Origin: Bacillus sp. MRMR6
GTDB taxonomy: Bacteria > Bacillota > Bacilli > Bacillales > Cytobacillaceae
NCBI RefSeq assembly: GCF_001940785.1
Contig: NZ_MSLS01000021.1
Location: 23,622 to 87,621, forward strand
Direction: 5' to 3'
Length of the DNA stretch: 64,000 nucleotides
Made by a program: the position numbers and the translations under genes. How positions within the stretch are numbered: position 1 is the stretch's first letter; every line of letters starts with the position of its first letter. Positions 52,899 through 62,023 of this stretch are shown piece by piece. Below the pieces are notes generated by a model. It was given only the letters and a program-made list of their open reading frames with translations, was not told the DNA's origin and did not search any database.

Positions 52899-53675
52899 AT
52901 GCGTATAGTTATGTTTATTTTGGTATTGTTATACCCATTGCTACTAGGTCTTCATGGTATTGAAGAGAAAAATGATGGTGTACCTACATTTCAAATGACA
53001 GTTATACCAAGAGTGGGCCCTGAATCGGCTGAGTTCGAGATTACAATAGAGAATAAAGTTGATTTCCCGATGCGCTTTGAATTCCAATCCTCTCAACTCA
53101 TTGAGATATCGGTCGTAGATGTAACAGGGAAGGAAGTATACCTCTATTCAAAAGATCGTTATTTCCTACAGGCACTTCAGCAGGTCACAATTGAACCAGG
53201 TGGTGCCTTTACGATAGTTGACCAATGGGATTATTTTGATGATGGTAAAAGAGTACCTGAGGGGGAATATACTGTAAATGTAAGGTTAATTCCCAATAAA
53301 CTGAACGGAGAAAAGATTTTGCAGAAAGAATCTCTTTCTCACAGTCAAAATATATATATACCTGCTGAAAACCCAGTGTTTCGTATGGTGAAAGCTTCTG
53401 GCAATAATGGTAAATATGTAATAACAGGAAAAACAATGACAAAGGATGGATTAGTTCTATATTCGGTGGAAGATGGTCATGAAGAACTTCTAAAAGAGCA
53501 GCAGCTCCAAGTAGCAGGCAGTGAGGATGAGTGGAGGAAATTGAAATTAGAAATAAACATTCCTAAGGACAAGCTTCCTAAAAATGGTACACTAATATTA
53601 AAACTCTACGAGCGAAATGATAAAGGGCAGGAACAAAATGTGTATCCGTTAGTATTAGAGATGTTTAAGCAGTAG
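52899..53675 (+). CDS. Secreted BsuPI-domain protein
   Basis: The 258-residue protein has an N-terminal signal segment (IVMFILVLLYPLLLGLHG) and a BsuPI-like domain at about residues 30-145: FPMRFEFQSSQLIEISVVD, GKEVYLYSKDRYFLQAL, and VPEGEYTVNVRL. BsuPI was first seen as an intracellular proteinase inhibitor; in secreted proteins its role is unknown. It starts 17 bp after yitT with GAAGGGAGAAG and is probably co-transcribed. Confidence 0.82.
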   Translation: MRIVMFILVLLYPLLLGLHGIEEKNDGVPTFQMTVIPRVGPESAEFEITIENKVDFPMRFEFQSSQLIEISVVDVTGKEVYLYSKDRYFLQALQQVTIEPGGAFTIVDQWDYFDDGKRVPEGEYTVNVRLIPNKLNGEKILQKESLSHSQNIYIPAENPVFRMVKASGNNGKYVITGKTMTKDGLVLYSVEDGHEELLKEQQLQVAGSEDEWRKLKLEINIPKDKLPKNGTLILKLYERNDKGQEQNVYPLVLEMFKQ

Positions 53676-53710
53676 AAAAAGCTGGCACTTACTTGAGTGC
53701 CAGCTTTTCT
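53676..53710 (+). terminator. Terminator after the BsuPI-domain gene
   Basis: The stem AAAAAGCTGGCACT / AGTGCCAGCTTTT starts in the stop codon and has T-runs on both strands. Confidence 0.92.
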
Positions 53711-53721
53711 CTCTACACTAT

Positions 53722-53907
53722 TCATTTCACTTGTTCAAGCTCATTTTGCATTTCTTGGAGCTGACTTTGCTCTGCGATTGTTGAATTAGCGTAAGCAGAA
53801 CTTAGTGCATTCTTTGCTTTCTCTTTAACGGAATCGCGTTCAGCAGGGTCGGCAGACTTTGCCATCTCAACAAATCTTCTGGCTTCCTGGAATAATTGGT
53901 TACCCAT
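53722..53907 (-). CDS. Small helical protein (DUF3813-like)
   Basis: The 61-residue protein starts MGNQLFQEARRFVEMAKSAD and is wholly helical and charged, ending LQEMQNELEQVK. GGGGG lies 9 bp before the ATG. It follows the 50-residue gene at 53910-54062 by 2 bp in one operon. DUF3813 is my best family guess; the function is unknown. Confidence 0.75.
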   Translation of the reverse strand: MGNQLFQEARRFVEMAKSADPAERDSVKEKAKNALSSAYANSTIAEQSQLQEMQNELEQVK

Positions 53908-53909
53908 AG

Positions 53910-54062
53910 TTATATTCCCCCAAGCGAGGATTCTTGCACATTGGCCATCTTCTGAGCTTCCGCTTCAGCATAGGTCAAGTGGTAAGGAATACGTTCATCA
54001 TGTTTAGTAACGGTATCCTTTCCTTGCTGGACAAAGCGTTTTGATTTGTTTCGTTTACCCAT
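53910..54062 (-). CDS. Short conserved-looking hydrophilic protein, unknown
   Basis: The 50-residue product starts MGKRNKSKRFVQQGKDTVTK, then HDERIPYHLTYAEAEAQKMANVQE, ending SLGGI. A GGAGGGATTCGA ribosome binding site precedes ATG 54062, and the next gene begins 2 bp after its stop. The basic start and regular codon use suggest a real gene. I do not know the family. Confidence 0.72.
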   Translation of the reverse strand: MGKRNKSKRFVQQGKDTVTKHDERIPYHLTYAEAEAQKMANVQESSLGGI

Positions 54063-54174
54063 TCGAATCCCTCCAATTTGGTGAGCTTGGTGTGAAACAG
54101 CAGGGCTGCCTCACAAAATAGTATGCTCTAATGAAAGGATTTCAATTAGGTAAACAATGGTGACAAAAACAAAT

Positions 54175-54987
54175 TTATTTAAGGTTTAACAAATCTGACA
54201 AATACACACCGATACCGTCTTCTTCGTTTGTGAGAGTGGTTTCATTAGCAATATTTTTTACTTGTGCAATGGCATTTCCCATTGCAATCCCGCGTCCGGC
54301 AAATTCGAGCATTTCTAAATCATTATCTTCATCACCAAAAGCAATAATTCGTTCTTTAGGAATATTAAAGTAATCCGAGGCTTTTTTTAAACCAACAGCC
54401 TTACTTAACCCAACCTTTATAATTTCAATTACATGCCATGGTGCTGCCCAACTGCGGTGGTCGATTACTTCGGCATGAACATTTGATAAATGCTGGCGAA
54501 TTTCTTTTAAGTGCTCTTCTTCTGTATGGATTAACAAACTAGTGGGAGAATCCTTTAAATAATTACGTAGGTCTCCAGTCGTAACTTTTGGATTTCCCAT
54601 ACCGAAGATATCTAAAAGTTTTTCGTCATGATAATGGAAATAAACGTCATCGATGACTTCAGCTATAATATTGTGAAAATTAAATGAGCGGCATGCCTCA
54701 ACAATGTCTTTAGCAACTTTCACATCGAGAGGATCGTGAAAAAATCCCCAGCTTTTATCGCGCGGATGATGCATAAAGGCACCATTAAAATTAACAATCG
54801 GTGTGTTTAAATTTAACTCGTTATAGTACATTTCACTAGAACGGTAAGGCCTTCCTGTAGCAATCATAACTACATGACCCTCTTCTCTTGCTTTCCTTAA
54901 TACTTCTTTCGTCTTGCTGGAAATGGTTTTATCATCTTTTAATAAAGTTCCATCTAAATCTAACGCGATTAAATGTTTTTCTGCCAT
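54175..54987 (-). CDS. yitU: Cof-type HAD-IIB phosphatase (YitU-like)
   Basis: The 270-residue HAD hydrolase has motif I LIALDLDGTLL, motif II MIATGRPY, the lysine of motif III (LSKAVGLKKASDYFNI) and motif IV FGDEDNDLEML. Cof-type enzymes dephosphorylate sugar phosphates or flavin precursors. ATG 54987 is 5 bp after AAGGAG; 34 upstream open codons are not used. Confidence 0.92.
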   Translation of the reverse strand: MAEKHLIALDLDGTLLKDDKTISSKTKEVLRKAREEGHVVMIATGRPYRSSEMYYNELNLNTPIVNFNGAFMHHPRDKSWGFFHDPLDVKVAKDIVEACRSFNFHNIIAEVIDDVYFHYHDEKLLDIFGMGNPKVTTGDLRNYLKDSPTSLLIHTEEEHLKEIRQHLSNVHAEVIDHRSWAAPWHVIEIIKVGLSKAVGLKKASDYFNIPKERIIAFGDEDNDLEMLEFAGRGIAMGNAIAQVKNIANETTLTNEEDGIGVYLSDLLNLK

Positions 54988-55232
54988 AAGGACTCCTTCT
55001 TGTACATTTTTATGGGTGTTATGAAGCCATCTGGTAATTACTGGGATGTTTACTAAAAAGCGTTCTTTTATGAATTTTTCGACCAACATGTTACACTACC
55101 CATATAAGTAAATAGATAAAAAGAAATACTTTAATTACTATGTTAACAATTTTATACCTAACATGTAAAAAATTTCACTTCAAAACCAGTTGATTAACGT
55201 TATAATTTCTTTGCTTCAGGAGGTTCTAGTAA

Positions 55233-56000
55233 GTGGTCATCGTAGAAAAGGATACACTAAAGAATATTCCCTTTTTACAAATAGTTAAAAAGGATATAGA
55301 GAAAGAATCATTGCCCTTAATCATCTTTGTTCACGGTTTTACTAGCGGTAAGGAACATAACCTTCATTTTGCTTATTTATTAGCTGAAAAAGGTTTTCGG
55401 GTTATTTTACCCGAGGCAGCGTACCATGGCGAAAGAGAACAAAGTCTTACTGAAAAGGAGTTATATCTTCGTTTTTGGGAGATTGTCATTAAAACAATCC
55501 ATGAACTAAACCTCTTTAAGGAATACTATGTTCAAGAGGAGTTAGCAGATCCAAATCGAATCGGACTTGCTGGAACTTCAATGGGTGGGATTGTAACGTT
55601 AGGTGCCCTGACGCAGTACAGTTGGATTAAGACAGCTGTAAGTTTAATGGGGATGCCTGCTTATGAATCATTTTCTTTATGGCAAATGGATCAGTTACAG
55701 AGCCAGGGATTTGAGGTCCCCTTTTCAGAAAAAGAAATAGAAGACCAGTTGGCAATGCTTCGGCAATATGATTTAAGTATTCAGCCTGAAAAATTAAATG
55801 GAAAGCCGCTATTATTTTGGCATGGAGAGAAGGATCAGACTGTTCCATTCAAATTAGCTTATCAATTTTACCAGTCCTATAAGGATACCTATTCTCCTGA
55901 AGCACAGAATATTCACTTCATAACAGATAAGCAGGCCGACCACAAAGTCAGTCGTGAAGGTCTAAAAGCAACAGTAAATTGGTTTGAGACAAATCTTTAA
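55233..56000 (+). CDS. yitV: Alpha/beta hydrolase (YitV-like esterase)
   Basis: The 255-residue hydrolase has VHGFTSGKEHN (oxyanion loop), the nucleophile elbow GTSMGGI, acid region HGEKDQTVP and final ADHKVS histidine, giving a complete Ser-Asp-His triad. The substrate is unknown. GTG 55233 is 9 bp after AGGAGG. It is followed 25 bp on by yitW. Confidence 0.9.
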   Translation: MVIVEKDTLKNIPFLQIVKKDIEKESLPLIIFVHGFTSGKEHNLHFAYLLAEKGFRVILPEAAYHGEREQSLTEKELYLRFWEIVIKTIHELNLFKEYYVQEELADPNRIGLAGTSMGGIVTLGALTQYSWIKTAVSLMGMPAYESFSLWQMDQLQSQGFEVPFSEKEIEDQLAMLRQYDLSIQPEKLNGKPLLFWHGEKDQTVPFKLAYQFYQSYKDTYSPEAQNIHFITDKQADHKVSREGLKATVNWFETNL

Positions 56001-56025
56001 AATGAATATAGAGGAGTGTTTTAGA

Positions 56026-56334
56026 ATGAATGAAGAACTGAAAGAAAATATTATGGGTGCTTTAGAACTAGTAATCGACCCCGAACTAGGCGTAGACATT
56101 GTTAACCTAGGTTTAGTATACGATGCTGAAATGGATGAAGAGGGAAATGTAACCATAACAATGACCTTAACCTCTATGGGATGTCCACTTGCGGGGACAA
56201 TTGTTGATCAAGTAAAAAGGGCACTAGCAGATATTCCTGAAGTAAAAGAAGTTGAAGTAAATATTGTGTTCAATCCACCATGGAACAAAGAAATGATGTC
56301 ACGCTACGCAAAAATCGCCCTAGGAATTCGTTAA
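56026..56334 (+). CDS. yitW: MIP18/DUF59 iron-sulphur assembly protein (YitW-like)
   Basis: The 102-residue protein shows the DUF59 pattern LELVIDPELGVDIVNLGLVYD, LTSMGCPLAG with its reactive Cys, and VFNPPWNKEMMS. The family helps Fe-S cluster assembly. ATG 56026 is 9 bp after GAGGAG; the earlier in-frame start at 55984 lies inside yitV. Confidence 0.92.
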   Translation: MNEELKENIMGALELVIDPELGVDIVNLGLVYDAEMDEEGNVTITMTLTSMGCPLAGTIVDQVKRALADIPEVKEVEVNIVFNPPWNKEMMSRYAKIALGIR

Positions 56335-56358
56335 TTTAATACGCTCCATTGCAACAAG

Positions 56359-56388
56359 AAACAGCAGAATCTCTGCTGTTTTTTGTTT
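56359..56388 (+). terminator. Terminator after yitW
   Basis: The stem AACAGCAGA / TCTGCTGTT with a 3-nt loop is followed by TTTTGTTTTG. Confidence 0.9.
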
Positions 56389-56422
56389 TGTTTCACATTT
56401 CGTTCATATATCATTTCTTAGT

Positions 56423-56472
56423 TGTGAGGTAGTTCACTTTATAAGACTATTTTCACCTTTATAATACAGTTA
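56423..56472 (+). promoter_or_regulatory. FNR box and class II promoter of the radical SAM gene
   Basis: TGTGA-GGTAGT-TCACT (56423-56438) fits the B. subtilis FNR consensus TGTGA-N6-TCACT. A TATAAT lies at 56460-56465, which places the box centre near -41.5, the standard activating position. Confidence 0.82.
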
Positions 56473-56518
56473 TTAAGGCTGTTTGGATTGAAATGGCCGG
56501 TATTAGGAGGCGTTTCAT

Positions 56519-57643
56519 ATGGCTTTTGGCCGAGATTTTAAAAAGGATCCATTTATTGTCATTTGGGAGTTAACCCGTGCGTGTCAGTTAAAATGCCTGC
56601 ACTGCCGTGCGGAGGCACAATATAGAAGAGATCCACGAGAATTATCCTTTGATGAAGGAAAAAATTTAATCGATCAAATATATGAAATGAACAATCCAAT
56701 GCTTGTTTTTACAGGCGGGGACCCTTTAATGAGGGAAGATGTCTTTGATATTGCAAAATACGCTGTCGAAAAAGGTGTAAGGGTTTCAATGACACCAAGT
56801 GCTACACCAAATGTTACAAAGGAAGCCATCGAAAAGGCAAAGGAAGTCGGCCTTTCCCGCTGGGCCTTTAGTATAGATGGACCTACAGCAGAAGTTCATG
56901 ATCATTTCCGTGGTACTGCAGGTTCCTTTGACCTGACAATGGAAAGGATTAAATACTTGCATGAACTTGAAATACCGATCCAAATTAATACAGTCATCTC
57001 TCGGTATAATATAGAATACCTAGACGAAATGGCCAAAATGGTTGAAGAGCTTGAATGTGTTCTATGGAGTGTGTTCTTCTTAGTTCCGACTGGAAGAGGT
57101 CAAGAATCGGATATGATTTCACCAGTAGAGCATGAAAAGGTATTTAGATGGCTTTATGACCTAAGTAAACGCGTTTCTTTCGATATTAAAACAACAGCTG
57201 CTCAGCACTACCGCCGTGTGGTTATTCAGCAAAAAATGCGTGAAGTCAAGGAGCAGAAGGATGAGATCGATTATCTAAGCGCGTTAACAGAACAAGGGTT
57301 AACAGGATCGATTGACGGACTTGGCAGGGCGCCAAAAGGGGTAAATGACGGTAATGGATTTGTCTTTATTTCACATATTGGTGATGTTTATCCAAGCGGA
57401 TTACTGCCAGTAAAAGCCGGTAACGTTCGCGAGCAGCCACTGGCAGAAATTTATCGTGAATCTCCTATTTTTACATCCTTGAGAAATCCTGATCTTTATA
57501 AAGGAAAGTGTGGAGTTTGTGAGTTCCGCCATGTTTGTGGAGGTTCAAGGTCTAGAGCCTATGCAATGACAGGGGATTATCTAGAAAGCGAACCATTCTG
57601 TGTCTATATACCAAAAGCAATGAGAGAAAAGCAAACAAACTGA
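56519..57643 (+). CDS. Radical SAM/SPASM protein (TIGR04053-like)
   Basis: The 374-residue enzyme has the radical SAM cluster motif CQLKCLHC (Cys22, 26, 29), FTGGDPLM for SAM binding and FSIDGPTAEVHD. The C-terminal SPASM-like cysteines include CGVCEFRHVCGG and EPFC. It resembles the NirJ/AhbC-PqqE-like group; the substrate is unknown. GGAGG precedes the ATG. An FNR box and neighbours fnr, moaA and ric place it in anaerobic metabolism. No short precursor peptide gene was seen next to it, which argues against peptide maturation. Confidence 0.9.
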   Translation: MAFGRDFKKDPFIVIWELTRACQLKCLHCRAEAQYRRDPRELSFDEGKNLIDQIYEMNNPMLVFTGGDPLMREDVFDIAKYAVEKGVRVSMTPSATPNVTKEAIEKAKEVGLSRWAFSIDGPTAEVHDHFRGTAGSFDLTMERIKYLHELEIPIQINTVISRYNIEYLDEMAKMVEELECVLWSVFFLVPTGRGQESDMISPVEHEKVFRWLYDLSKRVSFDIKTTAAQHYRRVVIQQKMREVKEQKDEIDYLSALTEQGLTGSIDGLGRAPKGVNDGNGFVFISHIGDVYPSGLLPVKAGNVREQPLAEIYRESPIFTSLRNPDLYKGKCGVCEFRHVCGGSRSRAYAMTGDYLESEPFCVYIPKAMREKQTN

Positions 57644-57651
57644 CAAAAAAA

Positions 57652-57684
57652 GAGGAAGCAGCGAAACCTGCTGATTCCTCAGTA
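57652..57684 (-). terminator. Terminator of fnr
   Basis: The stem GAGGAaGCAGC / GCTGaTTCCTC is followed on the minus strand by a 7-T run. It also lies just after the convergent radical SAM gene. Confidence 0.85.
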
Positions 57685-57707
57685 AAAGAATGGTTTCCCA
57701 TCCTTAC

Positions 57708-58406
57708 CTATTCAATACTGCAATAAATGGCAGGGCAATTTTCACAGTCAATTTCATCTTTTAAATATTGAAGATCTAATATTGAAATTTTCCCTTTTTT
57801 AATGCTGATCACCTTGTCTTTTTTTAACTCACTTAGAATTCGATTTGTACTTTCTCGAGAGGTACCACAGAAATTTGCAAGTTCTTGGTTTGTTAATGGA
57901 AGATCAATTAAGATTTCATTATCTTTATGAATCCCATAGCTATTAGACATTCGAATAAGGGTTGAAAAAAGTGCTCCCCGTTTCCCATTTAATACTAGAT
58001 CACGAAACTTTGTTTGCGTTTTGCGGAAATGATCACTCATCCATTTCATAAATTCGAATGCAAGCTTACTATTTTGGAATATTTCACTTTCAATAACATC
58101 CTTTTTTATTGCAACAATTTCACCTTCCTCTAAAACCTTTGCACTAAGCAGGTAACGAGGATTGTCGGTAAAAAGAGTTAATTCACCACAAATATCATTT
58201 GCCCCACATATTCTCAAGGAAAGCTCACGACCGTCAGAGGTAATTTTACTAATTTGAACCTTACCTGAAAGAACAACATAAAGCTCTTCAGCTAACATTC
58301 CTTCTTGAAATAAGTAAGTTCCTCTTTCACTTTTGATTTTCCTATCTGAAAACCTGAGTAATTCCTTAATTTCTAATGAATGTGTTGGTTTCATACTAGT
58401 CATCAT
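57708..58406 (-). CDS. fnr: FNR-type anaerobic transcription regulator
   Basis: The 232-residue Crp/Fnr regulator has a cyclic-nucleotide-like beta-barrel (residues ~20-130), a long dimer helix and a winged helix with TNQELANFCGTSRESTNRILSELKK. The C-terminus holds Cys221, Cys224 and Cys229 in CENCPAIYC, the spacing C-x2-C-x4-C used by B. subtilis Fnr to bind its oxygen-sensing [4Fe-4S] cluster. ATG 58406 follows GAGGTGA. It probably controls the three FNR boxes in this region. Confidence 0.94.
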   Translation of the reverse strand: MMTSMKPTHSLEIKELLRFSDRKIKSERGTYLFQEGMLAEELYVVLSGKVQISKITSDGRELSLRICGANDICGELTLFTDNPRYLLSAKVLEEGEIVAIKKDVIESEIFQNSKLAFEFMKWMSDHFRKTQTKFRDLVLNGKRGALFSTLIRMSNSYGIHKDNEILIDLPLTNQELANFCGTSRESTNRILSELKKDKVISIKKGKISILDLQYLKDEIDCENCPAIYCSIE

Positions 58407-58736
58407 CTAAAATCACCTCATAGTTTAATAAGTCGTTTCCTTAGCCCAATCATTTTTTGTTATCCTTATTCTAACGCAGGTTTTAGCTATAAACACAAGT
58501 AAACAATGACAATATAGTGAAAACTAAATTGGACTAAGTTAATTTTGAAGTGAAATATTTAATAATCATTGTATAAATTGTTGATACATCATATCAATTG
58601 TCTATAAATCGTCATCTATTTGAAAAAAAATATGTTATGAAATGTTAAGATAGTGAATAATGTGGTAGCCATAAAATTCAAACATTGTTACACTTATACT
58701 AAACCTAGCTTCTTGAAAATAATGGAGTTGATATGA
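58407..58736. other. Divergent promoter region between fnr and moaA
   Basis: This 330-bp AT-rich gap holds promoters for both genes. The best plus-strand candidate is TTGATA (58581-58586), 16 bp, TATAAA (58603-58608), giving a leader of about 120 nt before moaA. I found no TGTGA-N6-TCAC FNR box and no recognisable riboswitch in the leader. Confidence 0.5.
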
Positions 58737-59753
58737 ATGGAAAAGACCATTATTAAAGATAAATATAATCGTCCACTTAGGGATTTACGAATCTCAGTTA
58801 TTGATCGCTGCAACTTCCGTTGTCAATACTGTATGCCAGCAGATCAATTCGGAGATGATTTTGAATTCTTACCCAAAAGTGCTTTGCTGACCTACGAGGA
58901 GATTGATAGAATTGCCAAGGTTTTCGTTAGCTTAGGTGTGGAAAAAATCCGGCTAACTGGAGGAGAACCTTTACTTCGCAGGGACTTGCCTATTTTAGTG
59001 GAAAAGCTTTCAAGTATTGAAGGTCTAAAAGATATTGCACTTACTACTAATGGAGTGTTACTTCCTAAGCTAGCAGAAGCATTGAGGACTGCCGGACTGA
59101 AGAGAGTTAACGTGAGTTTAGATACACTTAATGACGAGTTATTTGGCCAGATTAACGGCCGCGGTGTTGGAACCAAGCCTGTTCTAGATGGCATAGAAGC
59201 TGCTAAACAGGCAGGACTTGGGGTGAAAATCAACATGGTCGTAAAAAAAGGTCTGAATGATTCCGAGATTATTCCAATGGCTGATTTCTGTAAGAATAAC
59301 GGACTTGAGCTTCGTTTTATTGAATACATGGATGTAGGTTCATCAAACGGTTGGAAAATGGACGACGTCATAACAAAGAAACAGATTTACGAAATCTTAA
59401 AGGAACATTATAAGTTAGAATCACTTAATCCAACTTATTTTGGTGAAGTGGCCAAGTTATATAATTATAATGATACAAATGTAAATGTTGGTTTTATTTC
59501 GTCTGTTTCTGAATCGTTCTGCAACAGCTGTACTCGTTCGCGATTGTCTGCCAATGGACAGCTCTTTACATGTCTATTTAACGGGAATGGACATGATATA
59601 CGTAATATTATGAGAAACGGTGCTACTGATGAAGAATTACTTGAAAGAATAACAGGGATTTGGAACGAACGCTCAGACAGATACTCGGATGAGAGAACAG
59701 AAGAAACGGCAAAACACCGAAAGAAAATAGAAATGTCGTATATCGGCGGTTAA
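58737..59753 (+). CDS. moaA: MoaA, GTP 3',8-cyclase of molybdenum cofactor synthesis
   Basis: The 338-residue radical SAM enzyme has N-terminal CNFRCQYC (Cys25, 29, 32), [12 protein letters not shown], and the second cluster [21 protein letters not shown]. It lacks the usual C-terminal GG doublet at the very end only by a tail that does end IGG. It performs the first step of molybdopterin synthesis. ATG 58737 is 9 bp after TGGAG. A terminator follows. Confidence 0.96.
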   Translation: MEKTIIKDKYNRPLRDLRISVIDRCNFRCQYCMPADQFGDDFEFLPKSALLTYEEIDRIAKVFVSLGVEKIRLTGGEPLLRRDLPILVEKLSSIEGLKDIALTTNGVLLPKLAEALRTAGLKRVNVSLDTLNDELFGQINGRGVGTKPVLDGIEAAKQAGLGVKINMVVKKGLNDSEIIPMADFCKNNGLELRFIEYMDVGSSNGWKMDDVITKKQIYEILKEHYKLESLNPTYFGEVAKLYNYNDTNVNVGFISSVSESFCNSCTRSRLSANGQLFTCLFNGNGHDIRNIMRNGATDEELLERITGIWNERSDRYSDERTEETAKHRKKIEMSYIGG

Positions 59754-59782
59754 ACTCTCTTCTTTGAAGAGAGTTTTTTTAC
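59753..59782 (+). terminator. Terminator after moaA
   Basis: The stem AACTCTCTT / AAGAGAGTT is followed by TTTTTT. Confidence 0.88.
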
Positions 59783-59816
59783 ACAAAAAAGAGGCTTTCG
59801 ATAGCCCTCTTTTGTA
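59783..59816 (-). terminator. Terminator of ric
   Basis: ACAAAAAAGAGG / CCTCTTTTGT forms a hairpin 14 bp after the ric stop codon, with a T-rich minus-strand flank. Confidence 0.75.
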
Positions 59817-59829
59817 AATGCATCTGAAA

Positions 59830-60528
59830 TTAGAAATATCTAGGGAATAGGATGTTGTTTTCTAGGTGTACATGCATGAAGGTCAACCCTTCTAAGTCCT
59901 CTAAGCGCTTGTATACCAATCGATATGTTCCGCAAGCATCAATTGGTGGTGTAAAGTCAGAAGTAATTTCACGTAACTCTCTTAAAATCGCACCTGCATG
60001 GTCATGTTCCTTTTCAAGTTCAACAATGAAGTTAATTGCCTCTTCACGGTTTTCTACTGTTCCATCTGCAAGTTGATTGATAAGCGGGAATACAACCTTT
60101 TCTTCTTTTGCCATGTGTTCGATTAATTCTCTTTTTAATTCATAAAACAGTTCATAAACTCTTAAGAGCTCAGGGTGACTGTCACCATGGACACGTGAAA
60201 CCTTTGTTACATAAGGGCTTAATAGAGTTAGTTCCTCCTCGGTTGTACGGTGGTAATGATTCGTTACATGTTCGATAATTGTGGTGGAGTCAGACTTGGT
60301 CCAAACTTCTAAATCTGTTTCGGCTGAACGGTTCTTCTCATATACAGCTCTTAATTCACCCAATAAGATTTCTTCCTTTATTCCATTTTGTTCAATCGCT
60401 TGAGATAGTGGAATGTTACCTCCGCAGCAAAAGTCAATTCTGAATTTTTTAAATATATCACTAGATTTTGGAAACTCATTTACAATATCTTTAACTAATG
60501 TATTAGTTGAAAATGGGAAAGTGATCAT
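59830..60528 (-). CDS. ric: Iron-sulphur cluster repair di-iron protein (RIC/ScdA)
   Basis: The 232-residue protein has the N-terminal ScdA domain with FRIDFCCGGN and a hemerythrin-like di-iron domain: HVTNHYHRTTEEEL, HGDSHPEL, HMAKEEKVVFP, EKEHDHAG and FMHVHLENNILFP. It restores Fe-S clusters damaged by nitric oxide or oxygen. ATG 60528 is 8 bp after AAGGAGGA. An FNR box lies upstream at 60600-60615, in keeping with nitrosative stress during nitrate respiration. Confidence 0.94.
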   Translation of the reverse strand: MITFPFSTNTLVKDIVNEFPKSSDIFKKFRIDFCCGGNIPLSQAIEQNGIKEEILLGELRAVYEKNRSAETDLEVWTKSDSTTIIEHVTNHYHRTTEEELTLLSPYVTKVSRVHGDSHPELLRVYELFYELKRELIEHMAKEEKVVFPLINQLADGTVENREEAINFIVELEKEHDHAGAILRELREITSDFTPPIDACGTYRLVYKRLEDLEGLTFMHVHLENNILFPRYF

Positions 60529-60568
60529 GAACAATATCCTCCTTAAATTTAAACATCGGTATTTCTAA

Positions 60569-60615
60569 GTTAAGCATAATAGAATCTGATGAAATTTTAG
60601 GTGACCTGAATCACA
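60569..60615 (-). promoter_or_regulatory. FNR box and promoter of ric
   Basis: On the minus strand TGTGA-TTCAGG-TCACC (60600-60615) has one mismatch to the FNR consensus. TATTAT at 60576-60581 is at the spacing expected for an activating box near -40. Confidence 0.72.
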
Positions 60616-60694
60616 CTTTTATAATAATTTCATTATTTTTTTATAAATCGCCTTATTTGTGATATTTGCTATGTCAGCCTGTATTAGGTAGGCT

Positions 60695-60700
60695 TATAAT
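60695..60700 (+). promoter_or_regulatory. Probable -10 element of moeA
   Basis: A TATAAT hexamer lies 58 bp before the moeA start, with TGTCAG at 60672-60677 (17 bp spacing) as a weak -35. Confidence 0.4.
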
Positions 60701-60757
60701 GAATAATGAAGGTGCTATTCTACATAAATTATTGTTGAAATACAGGAGTTGATTGTT

Positions 60758-62023
60758 TTGCTAGAAAGAAGAAAACCAATACCCGTTGGGGATGCGGTAA
60801 AAAGAGTAATGGAATTTAACCTTACTGGAAAAACAGAATATGTTTCAATAGATGAAAGTTTTGGACGTTTTTTATCTGATGACTTAGTCGCGACGAGTGA
60901 CGTTCCACATTTTGACAGGGCTCCTTACGATGGATTTGCTGTCAGATCGGTAGATACAAAAGAAGCATCTCAAAATAGCCCAGTGGATTTTAAAGTTGTC
61001 GATCATCTTGGTGCTGGTATGACTACTTCCAAGGTCATTGGTGATTATGAGGCTGTAAGAATTATGACTGGAGCGATGATGCCAGAAGGTACAGATGCTG
61101 TTGTCATGTTTGAGGTGGCCAAGACTTACGAAAAAGACAATGTCGCATATATGTCAATAAAAAGAAGTTTTAACTCAGGTGACAATGTATCCTTTCGAGG
61201 TGAAGATGCCAAAGAAGGTGAGGTGCTGGTGAAAAAAGGTGTATTGATTAATCCTGGGATAAAAGCAATGCTTGCAACCTTTGGATACGATAAAGTACCT
61301 GTAGCGAAGAAACCACTTATTGGCTTATTTGCAACTGGTACAGAGCTATTGGAAGTAGATGAAAAATTAATTCCAGGCAAAATTAGAAATAGTAATTCAC
61401 ATATGATAGCAGCTCAAATTCAGAGATCGGGGGCAACTGTCCATTATTTTGGTAAATTACCTGATGAATTTGATACTTGTTTTGACGCGGTGAAAAATTC
61501 TCTTGGTACGGTAGATATGTTAATTACAACAGGTGGAGTTTCAGTTGGAGATTTTGATTATTTACCTGCTATATATGAGAAACTTGGGGCAGAAGTATTA
61601 TTTAACAAGGTATCAATGAGACCTGGCAGTGTCACGACTATAGCCCAACTAGAAGGCAAGCTGTTATTTGGGCTTTCAGGTAATCCTTCTGCCTGTTATG
61701 TTGGATTTGAATTATTTGCCCGTCCCATTATTCGGAAAATGTTATGTTCAAATTTCCCGCACTTGCGTAAAGAAAAAGCAATCCTTGAGGTTGACTTTCC
61801 CAAGGCCAATCCATTTACAAGATTTGTCCGAAGTGCTTTCTCTATTAGAGACGGCAGGCTCAGTGTAACTCCGAGTGGATTGGATAAGTCCAATATCATT
61901 ATGAGCCTCTCGGGAGCCAATTCATTAATGATTCTGCCAGGTGGAACAAGAGGGTTTCAGGCCGGCTGTGAGGTAGATATCCTTCTTTTAGAGGATCAAA
62001 CAGGTAGTGAGTGGCCTTGGTAA
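60758..62023 (+). CDS. moeA: Molybdopterin molybdenumtransferase MoeA
   Basis: The 421-residue enzyme inserts molybdate into molybdopterin. Motifs are FDRAPYDGFAVRS, the GAMMPEGTDAVV segment, ITTGGVSVGDFDYLP and FGLSGNPSACYVGFE. TTG 60758 (MLERRKPIPV) is 10 bp after AGGAG and aligns with B. subtilis MoeA; TTG 60749 is too close to that site. It overlaps mobB by 13 bp. Confidence 0.95.
   Translation: MLERRKPIPVGDAVKRVMEFNLTGKTEYVSIDESFGRFLSDDLVATSDVPHFDRAPYDGFAVRSVDTKEASQNSPVDFKVVDHLGAGMTTSKVIGDYEAVRIMTGAMMPEGTDAVVMFEVAKTYEKDNVAYMSIKRSFNSGDNVSFRGEDAKEGEVLVKKGVLINPGIKAMLATFGYDKVPVAKKPLIGLFATGTELLEVDEKLIPGKIRNSNSHMIAAQIQRSGATVHYFGKLPDEFDTCFDAVKNSLGTVDMLITTGGVSVGDFDYLPAIYEKLGAEVLFNKVSMRPGSVTTIAQLEGKLLFGLSGNPSACYVGFELFARPIIRKMLCSNFPHLRKEKAILEVDFPKANPFTRFVRSAFSIRDGRLSVTPSGLDKSNIIMSLSGANSLMILPGGTRGFQAGCEVDILLLEDQTGSEWPW

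Noticed and set aside
58892..59371. 159-codon frame antisense to moaA
   Set aside because: It lies over conserved MoaA sequence and has no support.
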